From positions 1 through 43,955 of the forward strand of contig JBHGBF010000014.1 of assembly GCA_041946865.1 (NCBI GenBank): a DNA stretch of 43,955 nt. The letters are read 5' to 3'. Shown here piece after piece: positions 27,751 to 35,913 of this stretch. Below the pieces are notes generated by a model, which was not told where the DNA came from, ran no database searches, and was given only the letters and a program-made list of their open reading frames with translations. Both the position numbers and the translations under genes were made by a program. This DNA is from RPQK01 sp041946865. Lineage in GTDB: Bacteria > Acidobacteriota > UBA6911 > RPQK01. The stretch's first letter is position 1, and each line of letters starts with the position of its first letter.

Positions 27751-28506
27751 ATGCGAAGACAGATCAAATCACTTGTCTGCTCGTGCGTCCTCTTCCTGGC
27801 GGTAGCGCTGCTTCCCGGCCAGGCGCCTAACCCCATCCGGGTTCAGGTCGTTACTGGTGGCCATGACTACGAAACCAGTTTCTATTCGCTCTTCATGGAC
27901 GTCCCGGGGCTCGTCTGGCACCATGCAACGTCCAATACGCAGGCCTTCGCCCGGGATATTCGGTCGGGCTATGACGTGCTTGTCCTCTACGACCTGAGCA
28001 AGGAGATTGCCGAGAAGCAAAAATCGAATCTGCAGGCGTTCGTCGAAGGCGGAAAGGGACTGGTGGTTCTCCATCACGCGATTGCCGATTACGGCGGGTG
28101 GCCCTGGTGGTACCGAGAAGTGGTGGGTGGCAGGTACCTGCTGGAAGCGGACGGCAACCTCCCCGCTTCCACTTATCAGCACGACCAGGAGGTGTTCGCC
28201 AAGGTCGTTTCTCAACACCCGGTCACGGAGGGGGTGGGCGACCTGCATTTGCGCGACGAGACCTACAAGGGCCTTTGGATCAGTCCGGATGTCAACGTGC
28301 TGATGAGAACAGACAACCCGACGAGCGACGGCCCTTTGGTATGGATTAGTCCTTACGGAAAGAGCCGCGTCGTGTACATCGAGCTCGGGCATGGACCTGA
28401 AACGCATCAGAACGCCGGGTATCGCCGGCTGGTCAGGAATGCGATCTTCTGGGCGGCCGGCCGGGGCACAGCCGGAGTCAGGGCATTGAGGATGGGTCTC
28501 AAATGA
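27751..28506 (+). CDS. Secreted ThuA-like protein
   Basis: 251 residues with a signal peptide (SLVCSCVLFLAVALLPGQ). The remainder is a ThuA/glutamine-amidotransferase-like fold: VTGGHDYE at about 34-41, GYDVLVLYDLS, GKGLVVLHHAIADY at about 101-114, and YIELGHGPETH near the C-terminus. ThuA proteins were named from trehalose utilisation loci; their biochemical activity is still unclear, and they frequently neighbour exported Gfo/Idh/MocA proteins, as here. The stop overlaps the next gene's ATG by 4 bp (ATGA), indicating translational coupling. Confidence 0.85.
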   Translation: MRRQIKSLVCSCVLFLAVALLPGQAPNPIRVQVVTGGHDYETSFYSLFMDVPGLVWHHATSNTQAFARDIRSGYDVLVLYDLSKEIAEKQKSNLQAFVEGGKGLVVLHHAIADYGGWPWWYREVVGGRYLLEADGNLPASTYQHDQEVFAKVVSQHPVTEGVGDLHLRDETYKGLWISPDVNVLMRTDNPTSDGPLVWISPYGKSRVVYIELGHGPETHQNAGYRRLVRNAIFWAAGRGTAGVRALRMGLK

Positions 28507-29501
28507 GACAGACAGGCGAAGGTCGTCCGAACCGCAGACAGTTGATGCAACTGGCAGGGGCAGGGTTGTTGGCTGGGGCGGCACAGTCGCCGCGGCGCTC
28601 AGGCGGGAAATGGGTGAATGCCTGCTCGCTTGACAGCCGGCGGCGGCTGACAAGCGGCAGCCCGGACCAACTGGCGGCCGCCATTCGGCGAGGCGCCGAT
28701 TTGCGCATCCAGACCGAGTTCCGCCACAACGAGCATATCGACACGAAATCAACCAATCCTGAGCTGATTCGCGAGGTGGCTGAGTTTGCGGTCACGTACC
28801 TGGTGGACGATCGCTGGACGGCGGGGATCATGAGTCTGCGCCAGCCGATCAGCCTGCCTGACGGCTTTGGCCCGCGCCCGTCGATGTCATTCTTCCTCTA
28901 TAACCAGGATGGCGGCCAGGCCATTGCCCGTCCGTATCTGGACGGCGGGCCGGTGACCGGCAAGATGGGCGCTTCGGCGCTGGATGATCACAGCGACATG
29001 CTGAAGTACCACCAGTTTGATGCCTGGGACAGCGGGACCAATGCGCCGAGCAGCAATTTCGTTTACGACTTCGAGGTTTTCAAGTTCTTTGTCGACGACG
29101 AATGGGAGGAAGCTCTCTCGCACGACGGCGAGGGCCGAGTGAAAGCGGGTTCCGTGGAGAAGCTGGCCGAGGCGTTTTCGAACGGGCGCGACATAAAGAT
29201 TGGCGTCGCCGGAATCTGCCAAGACCTGGCGGCCCCCGGGGCCCCTTCGATCCGACACGAGTTATTCAGCAGAACCGGCTCCGGCTATTACTACACGAAA
29301 CAGAAGCTTTTCATTGCGGGGTCGCACCCTGTCGTCCGCGTCGCTCCCGGCATCCCGATGAGGTACCGCAGCCAAGCTTGGGATTTTGGATGGCTCATGG
29401 CCCGAACCGACGGCCGCGTGGAATCCTGGCTCGTCGATCCATACACACTGAAGTTTCGGCGAAGCAGCGGGCATTACCCGATCCGCTGGTTCGTGAGCTA
29501 G
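28503..29501 (+). CDS. Exported protein of unknown function with Tat-like signal
   Basis: 332 residues; I do not recognise a named family. The N-terminus NRRQLMQLAGAGLLAGAAQ looks like a twin-arginine or lipoprotein-less Sec signal. The mature part includes RRGADLRIQTEFRHNEHID, PSMSFFLYNQDGGQ, a DDHSDMLKYHQFD segment, and ends with SSGHYPIRWFVS. The high content of aromatic and acidic residues is compatible with a beta-rich ligand-binding fold. ATG 28503 overlaps the ThuA-like gene by 4 bp, and the FG-GAP gene follows. Its location suggests a role in the same exported sugar-processing group (inference). Confidence 0.7.
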   Translation: MRQTGEGRPNRRQLMQLAGAGLLAGAAQSPRRSGGKWVNACSLDSRRRLTSGSPDQLAAAIRRGADLRIQTEFRHNEHIDTKSTNPELIREVAEFAVTYLVDDRWTAGIMSLRQPISLPDGFGPRPSMSFFLYNQDGGQAIARPYLDGGPVTGKMGASALDDHSDMLKYHQFDAWDSGTNAPSSNFVYDFEVFKFFVDDEWEEALSHDGEGRVKAGSVEKLAEAFSNGRDIKIGVAGICQDLAAPGAPSIRHELFSRTGSGYYYTKQKLFIAGSHPVVRVAPGIPMRYRSQAWDFGWLMARTDGRVESWLVDPYTLKFRRSSGHYPIRWFVS

Positions 29502-29532
29502 GGAGAGAGCGTCTCTCTTCCGCTTGAACGCT

Positions 29533-32340
29533 ATGAATGTGAGAGGTCAAGTCTTAGCTCCGCTGTTCCTCGGTCTCCTGGCGGCTGCCTCTCTCTTCGG
29601 GTTGCCTCTTGAGGACCAGGCCGGCGATTGGATCACCCGCGGCTTTGACGCCTTCAGCCAGGGCACCATGGGCAATGCCGGGCAGAACCTTTACGTTTCG
29701 AAGGCCGGCATCCTCCAGAGGATTCATCAGTTCGACTTGAACCAGGACGGCTATCTCGACCTCTTTTTTGCCAACTGTCAGGAGTACAGGGAACAGCCGG
29801 ACGCCTTTATCTACAGCGACGTTTTCGGGAAAGCCAGTCGCCGAGTCGTCCCTTCGGACGGGGCGGTGTCGGGCGCGGTTCTCGATCTGAACCGCGACGG
29901 CTACGACGATCTCGTGCTGGCGATGGGGAACAACGGCACCCGTGCGGATCTGAACGCTTTTGTCTATTTCGGAGACCCGCGCGGCCTGTCGCAGCGCCGT
30001 CTGGTTCTGGTCCCCGCGCCGGGTGCCCGATCTGTCACGGCCGGGGATTTCAACGGGGACAAGCTGCCCGATCTCGCCTTCTCGCTCGGCAGCCGGGCGC
30101 GGCTTTTCTACCAGGGTCCGCTCGGCTTCGAGCCCAGGCGCTTCGTTGATCTCGATATTCGGGTCGACCAGGTGGCAAGCGGCGACCTCGATCGCGACGA
30201 CTTCGCCGACCTGCTGGCCAGGGACAAGGAGGGCCAGACGTCGGTCTACTGGGGTGGGCCGGTCGGACTCAACGCGGCCAGGCGCGTAATCGCGCCGATT
30301 CCCACGGAAAGCGAGCCAACTGCGCCGCGATCGGATGTCTCCGAACCGGAACGGCCGGAAGAGCCGCGTCCCATGGCCGATTACGTCTCCGTTCAAGGCC
30401 GCGCCTGCCTGGTCATATTCCGTCCGAAGTCGGTTCATCTGGTGCCCCTCGATAAGTCCCGACGATTTGGGGAGCCGATCGTCCTCAAGGAGGCTGGAGT
30501 CGTGGCGGCGGCGGCGGGAGACGTCAACGGCAACGGGATTGCGGATCTCGTCCTGGTCTCGCATTCGCGCCAGTCTTCGGTGTATTGGGACCTGGGAAAC
30601 GGCCTTCGGGAGCGGACGCGAACCGAGCTGGGCACCTCCGCTGGCTGCGATGTCGAGCTCGCCGACCTTGACCAGGACGGCTTGGATGACATCATCGTCT
30701 GCCAGGATCGCAGCGAGACCTTCTTTACTTACCACTCGCTTGTCTTCAAGGGCGCCAGGGATGGGCTGGCGAAAGAACCGGTGAAGCTCGAGTCTCAGGG
30801 CGCGCGCCGGGTCCTGGTGGGTCGCACGTCGGAAGGAGCAAAGAGCGTCATTTTGGTGAACCAGGCGGCGGGGGACGCCGGCGGTCGGGTGAACGCTTAT
30901 ATCTACTGGGGAGGCGCCGACGGTTTCCAGCCAGGCCGTCGTATTGAGCTCAGCGCCCGGGGCGCGATCGGCGCGCTAGGTGCGGACGTCAATGACGATC
31001 GAGTGACAGACGTCGTGCTCGCTAACTCCTCAGAGGACGCGATTGACCTGGACCCCGGGTCGTTCCTGTTTTTTGGAGGAACGGATGGTTTTGCCTTCGA
31101 ACCCAGCGTTGTTTTTTCAACCCGGCGCGCCTACGGTCTCGTCTGTGCCGATCTGAACCGAGACGGTTACCTGGATTTTGTCTTCGACGGCTTCTCTAAC
31201 CCGGACCTGGTTGTGTTCTACGGTTCAGAAACAGGATATGTCGAGAGCCAATCGGTTCACATACCGATGCGGTTGGGCGCGGAGGTCTACGATCAGCCGC
31301 GCTGGCTGCACCTGGCCGATTTCGACCGGGACGGCTGGCTCGACATGGTCGTACCCCAGATTGCGTTCGACCGCAGCTTCATCCTCTGGGGCGGCCCGCA
31401 GGGATTTGCTTTCGAAAGACGCCAGGCGCTCTCCGTCTGGCACGGCTCATACGCGGACAGCGCAGACCTGGATGGCAACGGTTGGCTCGACCTGGTCATT
31501 GGCGGGCACATGCCATCGCGAGAGGGTCCGCACGACTCGTTCGTCTACGTGTATTGGAACGGGCCGAAGGGGCTGCGGGAAGACCACCGAACGCAATTGC
31601 CGGCTAACGCCGTGAACGCACTGGGCATCCGGGACCTGAGCAACGATAACTGGCTGGATCTGCTGGTCTGCAACTACCACGATAACCGGTTTCGAGACAT
31701 CGATTCCTTTATTTACTGGGGAGGCCCTGAGGGCTTTTCCGCCTCTCGAATGTTTCGGCTTCCCGCCCATTCGGCCTCCGGCACGATCCTCAACGACTTC
31801 AACGGGGACGGCTGGGTGGACATCGCGATCGCCCATCACAAGGTGGAAGGCGACCACGTGGGCAATTCCGCGGTTTGGTGGAACAGCCCGACAGGCTTTT
31901 CGCCGGACCGGCGGACGCTTCTACCAACTAAAGGCCCCCACGGGATGATTGTCGTCGACCCCGGCAACCAGATGGACCGAGAAGACGAGGAGTTCTATAT
32001 CTCCGCCCCTTATCAACTGCCGTCCCGAGCCCGGGTGGAAGGATTGGCCTGGAAAGCGGATGTCCCGACCGGGACTTGGGTGCGGGGAGAGATCCGGACG
32101 GCGGATACGGCCGAGGCTTTGAGCCGCGCGGTCTGGCGACCGGCTCCTGCTTTGCCGAAGGCAGGCGAGACGCCTGCGCTCCCAGAAGAGCGCTGGGTTC
32201 AGTATCGGCTGGCGCTTGGCGCGAAAGGCGGAGGTCGGACGCCTCGGGTGTCGGAAGTCAGGCTCCGCTACAGGAGCATGCCGGGACAGTCACTCACGTC
32301 GCCGTGGCGGCGATCAGGGCAAAAAGGAGGCGCGTGGTGA
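29533..32340 (+). CDS. Large secreted FG-GAP/VCBS propeller protein
   Basis: About 935 residues from ATG 29533; TTG 29524 is an alternative, and neither has a good ribosome-binding site. A signal peptide is followed by at least twelve calcium-binding FG-GAP-type motifs: DLNQDGYLDLFF, DLNRDGYDDLVLA, DFNGDKLPDLAFS, DLDRDDFADLLA, DVNGNGIADLVLVS, DLDQDGLDDIIVC, DVNDDRVTDVVLA, DLNRDGYLDFVF, DFDRDGWLDMVVP, DLDGNGWLDLVIG, DLSNDNWLDLLVC and DFNGDGWVDIAIA. These probably build two propellers used for binding glycans or proteins at the surface. The C-terminal part has PAPALPKAGETPALPEE, encoded by a palindromic repeat (32161-32185). The GTG of the next gene overlaps the stop. Confidence 0.85.
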   Translation: MNVRGQVLAPLFLGLLAAASLFGLPLEDQAGDWITRGFDAFSQGTMGNAGQNLYVSKAGILQRIHQFDLNQDGYLDLFFANCQEYREQPDAFIYSDVFGKASRRVVPSDGAVSGAVLDLNRDGYDDLVLAMGNNGTRADLNAFVYFGDPRGLSQRRLVLVPAPGARSVTAGDFNGDKLPDLAFSLGSRARLFYQGPLGFEPRRFVDLDIRVDQVASGDLDRDDFADLLARDKEGQTSVYWGGPVGLNAARRVIAPIPTESEPTAPRSDVSEPERPEEPRPMADYVSVQGRACLVIFRPKSVHLVPLDKSRRFGEPIVLKEAGVVAAAAGDVNGNGIADLVLVSHSRQSSVYWDLGNGLRERTRTELGTSAGCDVELADLDQDGLDDIIVCQDRSETFFTYHSLVFKGARDGLAKEPVKLESQGARRVLVGRTSEGAKSVILVNQAAGDAGGRVNAYIYWGGADGFQPGRRIELSARGAIGALGADVNDDRVTDVVLANSSEDAIDLDPGSFLFFGGTDGFAFEPSVVFSTRRAYGLVCADLNRDGYLDFVFDGFSNPDLVVFYGSETGYVESQSVHIPMRLGAEVYDQPRWLHLADFDRDGWLDMVVPQIAFDRSFILWGGPQGFAFERRQALSVWHGSYADSADLDGNGWLDLVIGGHMPSREGPHDSFVYVYWNGPKGLREDHRTQLPANAVNALGIRDLSNDNWLDLLVCNYHDNRFRDIDSFIYWGGPEGFSASRMFRLPAHSASGTILNDFNGDGWVDIAIAHHKVEGDHVGNSAVWWNSPTGFSPDRRTLLPTKGPHGMIVVDPGNQMDREDEEFYISAPYQLPSRARVEGLAWKADVPTGTWVRGEIRTADTAEALSRAVWRPAPALPKAGETPALPEERWVQYRLALGAKGGGRTPRVSEVRLRYRSMPGQSLTSPWRRSGQKGGAW
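32161..32185. repeat. REP-like palindromic repeat inside the FG-GAP gene
   Basis: A 25-base unit, with GCAGGC and GCCTGC arms, that is the reverse complement of the unit at 33280-33304 with two mismatches (23 of 25). In the FG-GAP frame it encodes part of the AGETPAL peptide commonly produced by such repeats. It therefore sits in frame within a coding sequence. Confidence 0.7.
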
Positions 32341-32822
32341 GAAGCGGAGATAACAAGCTGAAGGTGCTCGACCTGCGAGGTTCCGAGCACGAGTATCTGC
32401 ACAAGGACTTTCATGGCGCCTTGTGTTACGCGATTCGATACCTGGACGAAAAATTCGGATTGGAGGCGACGGACGAGTACTTGCGCCAGGTCGGGCGCAA
32501 CAACTACAAGCCCTTGATTGCCGCGCTCAAGGCTGAAGGCCTGATTGCCCTCGAGCGACACTGGCGGACGATTCTAGGCCAGGAAGGGAGGAAGTTCCGG
32601 ATGTCCCGGGAGGGAGACGAGTTGGTTCTGTTTGTCGACGCCTGCCCGGCTATTGAGCATATGAAGAAGACCGGCCAGACCGTGACGAAACGATATTGTC
32701 AGACGACCGTGAGCGTCAACGAGGCGATCTGCGAGGCAGCCGGATTCAAGAGCTCTTGCGAGTATGAGCCCGGCGAGGGCCGCTGTGTCCAGCGCTTTCG
32801 GAAGGCCGAGGTGCAAGCATGA
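32337..32822 (+). CDS. Small cysteine-containing protein, first of a paralogous pair
   Basis: 161 residues. GTG 32337 is chosen because AAGGAGG (32324-32330) lies six bases upstream and its first bases overlap the previous stop (GTGA); a longer frame upstream is only the shadow of the FG-GAP gene. The N-terminal half is alpha-helical (HKDFHGALCYAIRYLDEKFG). The C-terminal half has DACPAIEHMKK, then KRYCQTTVSVNEAICEAAGF and CEYEPGEGRCVQRF. The order CP, then C, then GEGRC is reminiscent of the L-2-amino-thiazoline-4-carboxylic acid hydrolase/ATC-like family, a tentative comparison. No signal peptide is visible. It shares its layout with the next gene, with which it overlaps by 4 bp. Confidence 0.75.
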   Translation: MRSGDNKLKVLDLRGSEHEYLHKDFHGALCYAIRYLDEKFGLEATDEYLRQVGRNNYKPLIAALKAEGLIALERHWRTILGQEGRKFRMSREGDELVLFVDACPAIEHMKKTGQTVTKRYCQTTVSVNEAICEAAGFKSSCEYEPGEGRCVQRFRKAEVQA

Positions 32823-33262
32823 TTGGGTGCACTGAATTCATCCCCGCGTACAACGAGTTGTTCAAGTACCTTCACGCGAGCGGCGGGAAGGAAGAGGTGA
32901 TCCGTTTCTGGGAAGCGCTGTCGGACGCCTTCCTTGGTAATCTTCGCGAACTGGCCGCCCAGAAAGGCCTGGCGGGATGTTTCGAGTATTGGAGCCACAC
33001 CCTCTCGGAAGAAGCAGCCGATTTCCGGATGACGCTGGATGAGGACGAAGCGGTCTTCCGGATCGAAATGCGCCATTGCCCCAGCATGGGCAGACTGCTC
33101 GAACGGACTGACCTGGAACCCTATCCCGACTACTGCGAGCACTGCGACACGCTCTACCGACGGGTACTCGAACCGCTGGGATTTGAATATGAGATTGACC
33201 TGAGCGAGGCGTGCCAGAAGGCGCGTTGCTCGGTAACCGTCCGAAAGCCTGAAAAGAAGTGA
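32819..33262 (+). CDS. Small cysteine-containing protein, second of a paralogous pair
   Basis: 147 residues from ATG 32819, overlapping the previous stop by 4 bp. Layout parallels its neighbour: an alpha-helical N-terminal half (HASGGKEEVIRFWEALSDAF), a DFRMTLDEDEAVFRIEMRHCPSMG segment that mirrors KFRMSREGDELVLFVDACPAIE, then YCEHCDTLYRRVLEPLGFEYEIDLSEACQKARCSV. Five cysteines and a histidine could bind a metal or cluster. The two proteins probably form a heteromeric complex. The downstream genes are an SSS symporter and a NanA-like lyase, so a role in the metabolism of the imported compound is possible, but no function can be assigned. Confidence 0.75.
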   Translation: MIGCTEFIPAYNELFKYLHASGGKEEVIRFWEALSDAFLGNLRELAAQKGLAGCFEYWSHTLSEEAADFRMTLDEDEAVFRIEMRHCPSMGRLLERTDLEPYPDYCEHCDTLYRRVLEPLGFEYEIDLSEACQKARCSVTVRKPEKK

Positions 33263-33279
33263 CCGTGCGCGCGCGGGCG

Positions 33280-33304
33280 CTGGGAGCGCAGGCATCTGGC
33301 CTGC
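33280..33304. repeat. REP-like palindromic repeat before the symporter gene
   Basis: The 25-base unit matches the reverse complement of 32161-32185 at 23 of 25 positions and forms a GCAGGC/GCCTGC hairpin. It occupies the 52-bp gap between the small cysteine protein and the symporter gene; the AGGA that may serve as ribosome-binding site for the symporter immediately follows. Confidence 0.7.
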
Positions 33305-33314
33305 AGGATGACTG

Positions 33315-34973
33315 ATGCTGAAGAACTTGAATCTGGTCGACTGGCTGACGATCGGCGTATACGCCGTGCTTCTTGTCAGCATCGCCCTCTATCATTCACG
33401 AAAAATGAACCGCCAGGATGATTTCTTCCTGGCGGGCAGGACGATGAGTCGATGGCCGATAGCACTGAGCATGTTCATGGCGCTGTTTAGCACGAACAGC
33501 CTGATCGGCACGGTCGGCTGGGTTAATCGGCCGCACGGCACGGTTTGGATTCTCCTGGGGACTCTGGGCTTGATGGCGGCTGTTCCTGCTTCGATCTGGC
33601 TCTTCCCGGCGGTTTTCTTCAAACTTAGGGTCCGAACCGCTTACGAGTACCTGGAAGCTCGCTTCAACTACCCGGTCCGGGCGCTCGCCGCGCTGTTGTT
33701 TCTCGGCGCCCGCGCGATGTGGATGGCTACGATGCTGTACGCCGCCTCGCTATTGATCTCCATGATGTTGGGCTGGACGCCGGAGCAGGGAATTGCCAAC
33801 GGCGAGATTTGGACCATTGTCATACTGGGCGGTCTCGCCCTCATGCTCGCCTTCGCCGGCGGGATGCGCGCTGTCATCTGGACCGACTGCTTCCAGTTCT
33901 TCGTGATGATGACTGGGGTCATCGCCATTGTCGTCGTGGGCATTTCCTATTCCGGCGGCCCGGCCGAGATCTATCGTGCCGCGCTTGCAGCCGGCAAGCT
34001 GGAGCTGCCCCGGTTCTTCAGCGTGACCGACGACATTAGCTTCATCACGCTGTTCTTGTTCGGCTTCTCGAGCTTGCTTTTCAGCACTGGCGCGGATCAG
34101 GTCTATCTCCAGACTTACCTCACCGCAAAAAGCGAGGCGGAGTCGAAGGCCTCCATCCTTCGGGACGGCCTGCTTCTCAAGCCTCTGGCCGTCATCTTCC
34201 CGATGCTGGGGCTGATTCTCTTCGCGTACTATCGGGTCCATCCGTTTGAGGCTTCGCTCATGCGAGTTCCGGACGACGCGCTGCCGGTTTTCATTCTGCA
34301 TGTCCTCCCGGCCGGCATTCGCGGGATGATGGTTGCGGCCTTCACGTCGGCTTTGTTGACCAGCCTCGAGGGAGGAATGGCGGCAATGTCGGCCACAGTT
34401 CAGATCGACTTCGTCGGGCGCTGGCGGAAATCGCCGCTTGGCAACGCCGATGCCGTCAGGCTCGGGCGCCTGCTGGTCTTGATTTGGGGGCTGCTTGTCA
34501 TCCTCGGTGCCGTCTGGATCCGAGCGCTGGGTGCCGAGAACAACGTGCTTCAAATCTTGAACATCGTGATGTACCCCTTCTCAGGCGTCCTCCTCGGCAT
34601 TTTCCTGCTTGGTCTGCTCTTTTCGAGAGCGAGTGGACCGGGGGTGTTGGCCGGAGGGATGGCCGGGTTTGTGACCGTACTGCTGTTTGCGCTCGGGCCA
34701 AAACTCGTGGGAGCGTTGCATGGCATGGCCGTGAGTCCAAGCTGGCTGGCGGGATTGCTCCAAAATCTGGGAGCTGTTTCAACTTTCTACTATTGCGTGA
34801 TTGGTGCCGTCGCAACCGTCGTGTTTGGCTTGGGAGCGAGTTGCTGCCTGGCGACCCCTCCGGGGGAAAAGACCGCGGGATTAACCAGATGGAGTTTACA
34901 CGAGCGCGGCGGCTCGGAAACTGACGAGTACAGAGATCCAGACAGACTGGCCGTGAAAGATCAGTTGGCATAA
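33315..34973 (+). CDS. Sodium:solute symporter (SSS family)
   Basis: 552 residues, an integral inner-membrane protein with around 13 predicted membrane segments, the length and spacing typical of SSS (SGLT-like) transporters. Family features include the first segment followed by DDFFLAGRTMSRWPIALSMFMALFSTNSLIG, the region GGMRAVIWTDCFQFFVMM, and the segment FGFSSLLFSTGADQVYLQTYL. Members co-transport sodium with sugars, sialic acids, amino acids or carboxylates. The downstream NanA-like lyase gene lies 12 bp away, which favours a sugar acid or sialic-acid-like substrate. The C-terminal 40 residues are hydrophilic and cytoplasmic. Confidence 0.9.
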   Translation: MLKNLNLVDWLTIGVYAVLLVSIALYHSRKMNRQDDFFLAGRTMSRWPIALSMFMALFSTNSLIGTVGWVNRPHGTVWILLGTLGLMAAVPASIWLFPAVFFKLRVRTAYEYLEARFNYPVRALAALLFLGARAMWMATMLYAASLLISMMLGWTPEQGIANGEIWTIVILGGLALMLAFAGGMRAVIWTDCFQFFVMMTGVIAIVVVGISYSGGPAEIYRAALAAGKLELPRFFSVTDDISFITLFLFGFSSLLFSTGADQVYLQTYLTAKSEAESKASILRDGLLLKPLAVIFPMLGLILFAYYRVHPFEASLMRVPDDALPVFILHVLPAGIRGMMVAAFTSALLTSLEGGMAAMSATVQIDFVGRWRKSPLGNADAVRLGRLLVLIWGLLVILGAVWIRALGAENNVLQILNIVMYPFSGVLLGIFLLGLLFSRASGPGVLAGGMAGFVTVLLFALGPKLVGALHGMAVSPSWLAGLLQNLGAVSTFYYCVIGAVATVVFGLGASCCLATPPGEKTAGLTRWSLHERGGSETDEYRDPDRLAVKDQLA

Positions 34974-34985
34974 AGGAGTGTCGGC

Positions 34986-35906
34986 ATGAGGGACTTAGTT
35001 TCGAAGATCCGAGGCGTTGTGACTGCCCTCGGCACACCGCTCGATTCAGCTGAGGATCTGCACGAAGAGGGCATGCGCGAGCAGGTCAGGATGCAGCTGC
35101 GGGCGGGCGTCAACGGGTTGCTGGTCACGGGCTCGATGGGCGCCATGCAGCTGCTCAAGGACGAGACGTACGAAAAGAGTGTGGCCGTGGCCGCGGACGA
35201 GGCTGACGGAAGCGCGTTCCTGATCGTCGGCTGCGGCGATACAAGCCTGGAGCGGACCGCGGCCCGGATACGCCGGATTGAAAGCTTTGCGGTGGACGCC
35301 GTCGCCCTCGTCCCGCCGTTCTTCTTCAGATTCACGGATGCCGAGCTCTTCGACTACTTCAAGCAGTTGTCGGAGTCGTCCCAGCTCCCGATCTTTCTCT
35401 ACGACAACCCGACTTATACCAAGCACTCCCTGAATTTCGAGCTGGTGGTCGAGCTGTCCAAACTACCGAAGATCATCGGGCTGAAGGGCTCAGGCGATTT
35501 CCTGACTTTCCGCAAATGCGCCGAGTATTTCCGAGAATGCCCGGATTTTGCCGTAGTCTCCGGACAAACCCCGTTTCTTGACGTCTCTCTGCAGTTTGGC
35601 GCTCGCGGGATTGTCGATGGTCTCTTCGCCGTTGCTCCCGAGCTCGGGGTAAGGATCTGGGAATCTTTCTGTGCAGGCGACTTCCGCGCAATGACGCAAG
35701 CCCAAAGCAAGATCATGAAGCTTCTTTCCATCATCCAGGTCGATTCGATCTTCGCCGGCTTTACCGCAGCCATGAACGCCAGAGGAATCCCGGGGAACTT
35801 CGCGATCAAGCCTTTTGCTCCCCTTACACCCGAAGGCCGCAGGACTGTCGAAGGTATCTTGCGACAACTGGAGCTGAGACAAGCCGCGAGCGCTGAGCAG
35901 GGGTAG
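34986..35906 (+). CDS. Dihydrodipicolinate synthase/N-acetylneuraminate lyase family protein
   Basis: 306 residues, close to the family's usual 290-310. Catalytic features are the Schiff-base lysine K167 in IIGLKGSG and Y139 in LYDNP. The substrate loop is GSMGA at 49-53 in place of DapA's GTTGE, arguing against diaminopimelate synthesis and for a NanA/KDG-aldolase-type reaction that cleaves a 2-keto sugar acid to pyruvate. The protein has no signal peptide. Downstream of the SSS transporter, it may cleave the imported sugar acid. A GGAG ribosome-binding site precedes ATG 34986. Exact substrate is undetermined. Confidence 0.85.
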   Translation: MRDLVSKIRGVVTALGTPLDSAEDLHEEGMREQVRMQLRAGVNGLLVTGSMGAMQLLKDETYEKSVAVAADEADGSAFLIVGCGDTSLERTAARIRRIESFAVDAVALVPPFFFRFTDAELFDYFKQLSESSQLPIFLYDNPTYTKHSLNFELVVELSKLPKIIGLKGSGDFLTFRKCAEYFRECPDFAVVSGQTPFLDVSLQFGARGIVDGLFAVAPELGVRIWESFCAGDFRAMTQAQSKIMKLLSIIQVDSIFAGFTAAMNARGIPGNFAIKPFAPLTPEGRRTVEGILRQLELRQAASAEQG

Positions 35907-35913
35907 AGGCTCT

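Noticed and set aside
32076..32336. Upstream extension of the first small cysteine protein
   Set aside because: The added N-terminus lies wholly inside the FG-GAP gene in another frame; GTG 32337 has an AAGGAGG site and couples to the previous stop.
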